A DNA stretch of 35,429 nucleotides from Bacillota bacterium (GTDB taxonomy: Bacteria > Bacillota > Clostridia > Saccharofermentanales > Fastidiosipilaceae), in NCBI GenBank assembly GCA_030057555.1, contig JASGUU010000002.1:1-35429 (forward strand), written 5' to 3'. The translations under genes were made by a program, and so were the position numbers. Below are positions 32,180 through 35,429 of this stretch, piece by piece. The notes under the pieces were generated by a model. It saw only the letters and a list, made by a program, of their open reading frames with translations, was not told the DNA's origin and made no database searches. The stretch's first letter is position 1, and every line of letters begins with the position of its first letter.

Positions 32180-32749
32180 TCAGATGTCCATCAGGTCCTT
32201 CTCTTTTTCGGCAACCAGCTGGTCAACGCGCTCGGTGGCACGGTCCGTGATCTTCTGCACCTCGCCCTCGGCGTCCTTGAGGTTGTCCTCGCCGATCTCG
32301 CGGCGTCTGAGATAGCCCTGAAGTTCGCTCATGCACTCGCGTCGCACGTTGCGGATCGCGACCTTCGCCTCTTCGCCGAGCTTCTGTACCTGCCTCACGA
32401 GATCGCGGCGGCGCTCCTCGGTCAGAGGCGGGAAGACGAGACGGATGGTCTTCCCGTCATTGGTCGGATTGATGCCGAGATCCGAGGCCTGCAGGGCGCG
32501 CTCGATATCGCGCAGCAGGGTCGGATCCCAGGGCGTGATGGCGAGCAGGCGCGGCTCCGGGACCTGGATGGCCGCCACCTGGTTCAGAGGCGTATCGGTT
32601 CCGTAGTAGGGCACCGAGATGCGGTCGAGCACGCGTGGATTGGCCCGCCCGGCGCGGATCGCGTTGAATTCCTCGCCGAGATAGTCGATGCTCTTCTGCA
32701 TGCGATTCTCGTAGCTGCGGTACCAGCTTCTGGTAATCTCAATGGCCAT
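32180..32749 (-). CDS. frr: Ribosome recycling factor
   Basis: The 189-residue factor splits post-termination ribosomes together with EF-G. It has the typical long-helix pattern and the sequences RAGRANPRVLD, PYYGTDTPLNQVA, ITPWDP, RLVFPPLTEERR and the ending DLMDI. Full length. GGAGGGTT precedes the ATG. It sits between pyrH and uppS as in most Bacillota. Confidence 0.97.
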   Translation of the reverse strand: MAIEITRSWYRSYENRMQKSIDYLGEEFNAIRAGRANPRVLDRISVPYYGTDTPLNQVAAIQVPEPRLLAITPWDPTLLRDIERALQASDLGINPTNDGKTIRLVFPPLTEERRRDLVRQVQKLGEEAKVAIRNVRRECMSELQGYLRRREIGEDNLKDAEGEVQKITDRATERVDQLVAEKEKDLMDI

Positions 32750-32818
32750 GCTTTAACCCTCCTCGACTCCTTGTCTCTCCGAGCGCCAATGGCAGCTGCG
32801 GACACATGATTCTCTATT

Positions 32819-33526
32819 TTACTCAACCAGAGTCCCGATCTCTTCACCGCGGACGATGCGCAGGATGTTTTCGGGATCGTTCATGTTGAAGACGATGATG
32901 CGCAGGTGGTTGTCGCGGCAGATCGCAGCCGCATTTGAGTCCATCACCTGCAGGCGCTTCTGCAGGATATCGTCGTGGCTCAGCCGGCGGTACAGATGGG
33001 CATCGGGATTCGTTTTTGGATCGCTGTCGTAGACGCCGTCCACATTGGTGGCCTTCAGCGTGACATCGGCGTCGATCTCGGCGGCCCGCAGGGCCATCGC
33101 CGAATCGGTCGAGAAATAGGGACTCCCGGTGCCGCCGGCAAAGATCACGATGCGTCCTTTCTCCAAATGGCGGAGGGCGCGTTTGCGGATATGTGGCTCG
33201 CAGATCTGACGCATCTCAATGGCCGACATGACCCGGGTCGTGCTGCCCGCCTGCTCGAGGGCATCCGAGAGTGCGAGGGCGTTCATGGTGGTGGCGAGCA
33301 TCCCCATGTGGTCGGCTGTCACCCTGTCCATGCCGTCACTGGTCCGGCCGCGCCAGAAGTTGCCTCCGCCGACTACGATCGCCGGCTCGACGCCCATGGC
33401 GGGCAGCTGGTGCAGCGCGGCGGCGAGGCTGCTCAGAATCTGGCTGTCCAGTCCGAAACCCCGCGCTCCGGCGAGAGCCTCACCGGAGAGTTTCAGCAGA
33501 ATGCGCCTGTAGGCCGTTTTACTCAT
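32819..33526 (-). CDS. pyrH: UMP kinase
   Basis: The 235-residue amino-acid-kinase-fold enzyme phosphorylates UMP for pyrimidine nucleotide synthesis. It shows LKLSGEAL (11-18), VVGGGNFWRG (51-60), the DHMGMLAT motif and GTGSPYFSTDSAMALRA. The frame opens at 33637, but the start at 33526 begins exactly with the conserved N-terminus and has GAGGAA upstream. The longer frame would run back into the terminator after tsf. Confidence 0.96.
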   Translation of the reverse strand: MSKTAYRRILLKLSGEALAGARGFGLDSQILSSLAAALHQLPAMGVEPAIVVGGGNFWRGRTSDGMDRVTADHMGMLATTMNALALSDALEQAGSTTRVMSAIEMRQICEPHIRKRALRHLEKGRIVIFAGGTGSPYFSTDSAMALRAAEIDADVTLKATNVDGVYDSDPKTNPDAHLYRRLSHDDILQKRLQVMDSNAAAICRDNHLRIIVFNMNDPENILRIVRGEEIGTLVE

Positions 33527-33593
33527 TGACTCTATTTCCTCGACTTTCGGGTCGCGTTTCGCCGCAGTGATCAGGGGCGAAGCTTTCAGCTTT

Positions 33594-33634
33594 AAAAATT
33601 GAGGGCTTCCGTGCGCAGACGGAACACCCTCAAT
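33594..33634 (-). terminator. Rho-independent terminator after tsf
   Basis: On the minus strand ATTGAGGG pairs with CCCTCAAT and TTCCGT with ACGGAA across a six-base loop, with a small internal mismatch and a T5 run at 33598-33594. It separates rpsB-tsf from pyrH-frr; partial read-through is likely because no clear pyrH promoter follows. Confidence 0.85.
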
Positions 33635-33667
33635 CATACACTACGTGCCCCCGGCTTCAGGGCGACA

Positions 33668-34318
33668 TCACCTGATCTGGCTCATGACCTCGGCGGCGAA
33701 GTCCTCTTCGCGGCGCTCAAGTCCCTCGCCCAGCTCATAGCGGGTGAAACGGCGGATGACAATGCGCTCGCCGATCTTTACGGTCATCTCGGTCAGCAGC
33801 TCCTGAACGGTCTTCCCGTCATCCTTGATAAAGTCCTGGTCGAGGAGGCAGTTCTCCTGATAGAACTTGGCGATGCGGCCCTCCACGATGCGGTCCACAA
33901 TCCTCTCGGGCTTCCCCTCGTTCAGGGCCTGGTTGCGCACGACTTCGCGCTCGCGCTCGAGCTCTTCGGCGGGGACGTCCTCACGCGAGACCCAGCGCGG
34001 ATTCATGGCGGCAATCTGCAGGGCGACATCGCGGACGAACTCCCTAAAGGCTTCGTTGCGAGCGGCGAAGTCCGTCTCGATGTTGACCTCGACAAGCACG
34101 CCGACACGGCCGCCGCCGTGGATGTAGGACTCGACGACGCCCTCGGCTGCGATGCGGCTGGACTTCTTCAGCATCGTCGCGATGCCCTTCTCACGCAGCC
34201 AGTCGAGCGCTTTCTCGATGTCGCCGCCGTTCTCGGCCAGCGCCTTTTTGCAGTCCATCATGCCCGCGCCGCTCTTGTCGCGCAGCTCCTTAATGCTCTG
34301 AATGCTGATATCTGCCAT
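33668..34318 (-). CDS. tsf: Translation elongation factor Ts
   Basis: The 216-residue nucleotide exchange factor for EF-Tu has the N-terminal UBA-like domain ([19 protein letters not shown]) and the TDF motif in [11 protein letters not shown]. It is shorter than E. coli EF-Ts (283) but matches the compact form known from several Bacillota and Thermus. A GAGGAG site lies close to the ATG, and it follows rpsB by 49 bp. Confidence 0.96.
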   Translation of the reverse strand: MADISIQSIKELRDKSGAGMMDCKKALAENGGDIEKALDWLREKGIATMLKKSSRIAAEGVVESYIHGGGRVGVLVEVNIETDFAARNEAFREFVRDVALQIAAMNPRWVSREDVPAEELEREREVVRNQALNEGKPERIVDRIVEGRIAKFYQENCLLDQDFIKDDGKTVQELLTEMTVKIGERIVIRRFTRYELGEGLERREEDFAAEVMSQIR

Positions 34319-34367
34319 ATCTGCTCCTCATTTCTCACAAACTGTATTCGCAGGCGAATGACAGCCC

Positions 34368-35147
34368 TTAGTCCTCGTCGTCGTAATCCTCGTCGTAGTC
34401 CTCGTCATCCATGATGATTTCGGGGGACAGCATGTCCTGATCGACGGCCGCTTCCTCATATTGTTCGCCCTGATGGCCCTCGATGACGGCATCGGCCATC
34501 TTCCCGGCGATGAGCTTGACGGCACGAATGGCGTCGTCATTGCCGGGGATGATGTAGTCGACCTCATCCGGGTCGCAGTTGGTGTCGACGATGGCGACAA
34601 TCGGAATTTTCAGGCGGCGAGCCTCGGCGACGGCGATCGCTTCCTTCTTCGGGTCAACGATGAACACCATGTCCGGCAGCTTCGTCATGTGCTTGATGCC
34701 GCCCAGGTTGGCCTCAAGCTTCTCGTGCTCAAGCTGGAGCTTCGCGACTTCCTTCTTCGGCAGATAGTTGAGCGCACCCTCCTCGAAGAGACGGTCGAGT
34801 TCACGCAGCCTGTTGATTCGGCGGCGGATTGTGACAAAGTTTGTCAGCGTGCCGCCGAGCCAGCGGTTGTTGACATAGAACATCCCGCAGCGGGTGGCCT
34901 CTTCGCGGATCGAATCCTGCGCCTGCTTCTTCGTTCCTACAAAGAGCAGATTGCCGCCGCGGGCGGCCATGTCGCGCACCGCCATGTAGGCGGTCTCGGC
35001 CATGCGCACGGTCTTCTGCAGATCGATGATGTAGATGCCGTTGCGCTCGGTGAAGATGTACTCTGCCATCTTCGGATTCCAGCGACGGGTCTGGTGACCG
35101 AAATGGACACCGGCTTCCAGCAGCTGCTTCATGCTAATGACGGACAT
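34368..35147 (-). CDS. rpsB: Ribosomal protein S2
   Basis: The 259-residue small-subunit protein starts with the conserved [19 protein letters not shown] and contains [21 protein letters not shown] and the [18 protein letters not shown] motif. The tail is a strongly acidic run of Asp, Glu and Tyr after residue 245, longer than in E. coli S2. GGAGG precedes the ATG. It is the first gene of the translation block. Confidence 0.97.
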   Translation of the reverse strand: MSVISMKQLLEAGVHFGHQTRRWNPKMAEYIFTERNGIYIIDLQKTVRMAETAYMAVRDMAARGGNLLFVGTKKQAQDSIREEATRCGMFYVNNRWLGGTLTNFVTIRRRINRLRELDRLFEEGALNYLPKKEVAKLQLEHEKLEANLGGIKHMTKLPDMVFIVDPKKEAIAVAEARRLKIPIVAIVDTNCDPDEVDYIIPGNDDAIRAVKLIAGKMADAVIEGHQGEQYEEAAVDQDMLSPEIIMDDEDYDEDYDDED

Positions 35148-35184
35148 AGATCAACCTCCGTTTTATCCGCCATGCCCCCTCGGG

Positions 35185-35249
35185 ACGCCTGCGGCGTTCA
35201 CGGATAGCTCGAATGGGCATGTGTGTATTAGGCTCGGAATTTGCGAGCC
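35185..35249 (-). promoter_or_regulatory. Possible structured leader of rpsB
   Basis: In the roughly 100-nt leader two hairpins are visible: GGCTCG (35249-35244) with CGAGCC (35236-35231), and ACGCC (35197-35193) with GGCGT (35189-35185). S2 leaders in other bacteria mediate feedback by S2. Whether this one does is unknown. Confidence 0.3.
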
Positions 35250-35256
35250 ATCGGGA

Positions 35257-35284
35257 ATTATACCATGACTTCCGGAGATAACAA
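35257..35284 (-). promoter_or_regulatory. Promoter of rpsB
   Basis: TTGTTA (35284-35279), a 16-bp spacer ending in TGG, and TATAAT (35262-35257) form a consensus promoter with an extended -10, as expected for a highly expressed ribosomal operon. The same TTGTTA/TATAAT pair drives the hexokinase operon. Confidence 0.75.
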
Positions 35285-35429
35285 GGCCTGGCAGCCTCTC
35301 GCCACGGCGGCGACAAGGATTCTTGCAGTTAGATGACAAGGAACAGGAGATGCTGTTTTTACGCAAGGTGAATCCGTAAAACGTCAAGTCCGACTGGCTT
35401 GTGAGAGCAGGCTGCCTTTACAGAGACTG

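Noticed and set aside
35285-35429. Possible tRNA or small gene at the right edge
   Set aside because: No cloverleaf, anticodon arm or T-loop consensus could be found, and short frames there lack start signals.

Overview
The window is a GC-rich stretch of a chromosome, most likely from an anaerobic, fermentative member of the Bacillota (Clostridia in the broad sense). The reasons are a PolC-type replicative polymerase with internal exonuclease and PHP domains, the Gram-positive order rpsB-tsf-pyrH-frr-uppS-cdsA-dxr-rseP-ispG-polC, strong GGAGG ribosome binding sites, and an oxygen-sensitive trimeric [FeFe]-hydrogenase. No sporulation gene is seen, even at the divIC/rqcP/mazG locus where many spore formers carry yabP and yabQ. 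I cannot name a species from this.

Layout: (1) 1-634, the N-terminal part of a membrane permease running off the left edge. (2) 809-5087, hydCBA, encoding an NADH/ferredoxin-linked hydrogenase, with a good promoter and a terminator. (3) 5180-6125, a gene-poor gap with the relic of a fibronectin-type-III-like domain. (4) uppP, then the divergent nfnA-nfnB pair (NADH-dependent ferredoxin:NADP+ oxidoreductase). (5) On the minus strand, cca, trxA, a lipoprotein with a degenerate M23/LytM domain, ftsB/divIC, a 1 kb non-coding region carrying four 71-bp repeats, then rqcP, mazG and a small unknown gene. (6) A 423-bp gap with a run of stem-loops that looks like a small RNA, then a hexokinase-glutamate dehydrogenase operon and a divergent Gfo/Idh oxidoreductase. 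(7) A second 71-bp repeat array, then a long minus-strand block of replication, isoprenoid, envelope and translation genes from rpsB (35147) down to priA (19814).

How the genes fit together: HydABC can couple NADH and reduced ferredoxin to H2, and NfnAB can pass the same electron pools to NADP+. Glutamate dehydrogenase, co-transcribed with a hexokinase, would be a consumer of reduced nicotinamide cofactor for ammonia assimilation. dxr, ispG and uppS make the isoprenoid carrier lipid and UppP recycles it. cdsA feeds phospholipid synthesis, and FtsB plus the LytM-like lipoprotein point to cell division.

The most unusual features are non-coding. Two tandem arrays with different sequences share the same 71-bp period, and in both each unit is a long imperfect dyad. 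Four consecutive stem-loops ending in a terminator-like hairpin lie at 15162-15275. Next to them, three helically phased TTCAC repeats sit upstream of a TATAAT box whose predicted transcript would start at an ATG. Coordinates and pairings were read by eye. Family names rest on motif recognition, not on database searches.
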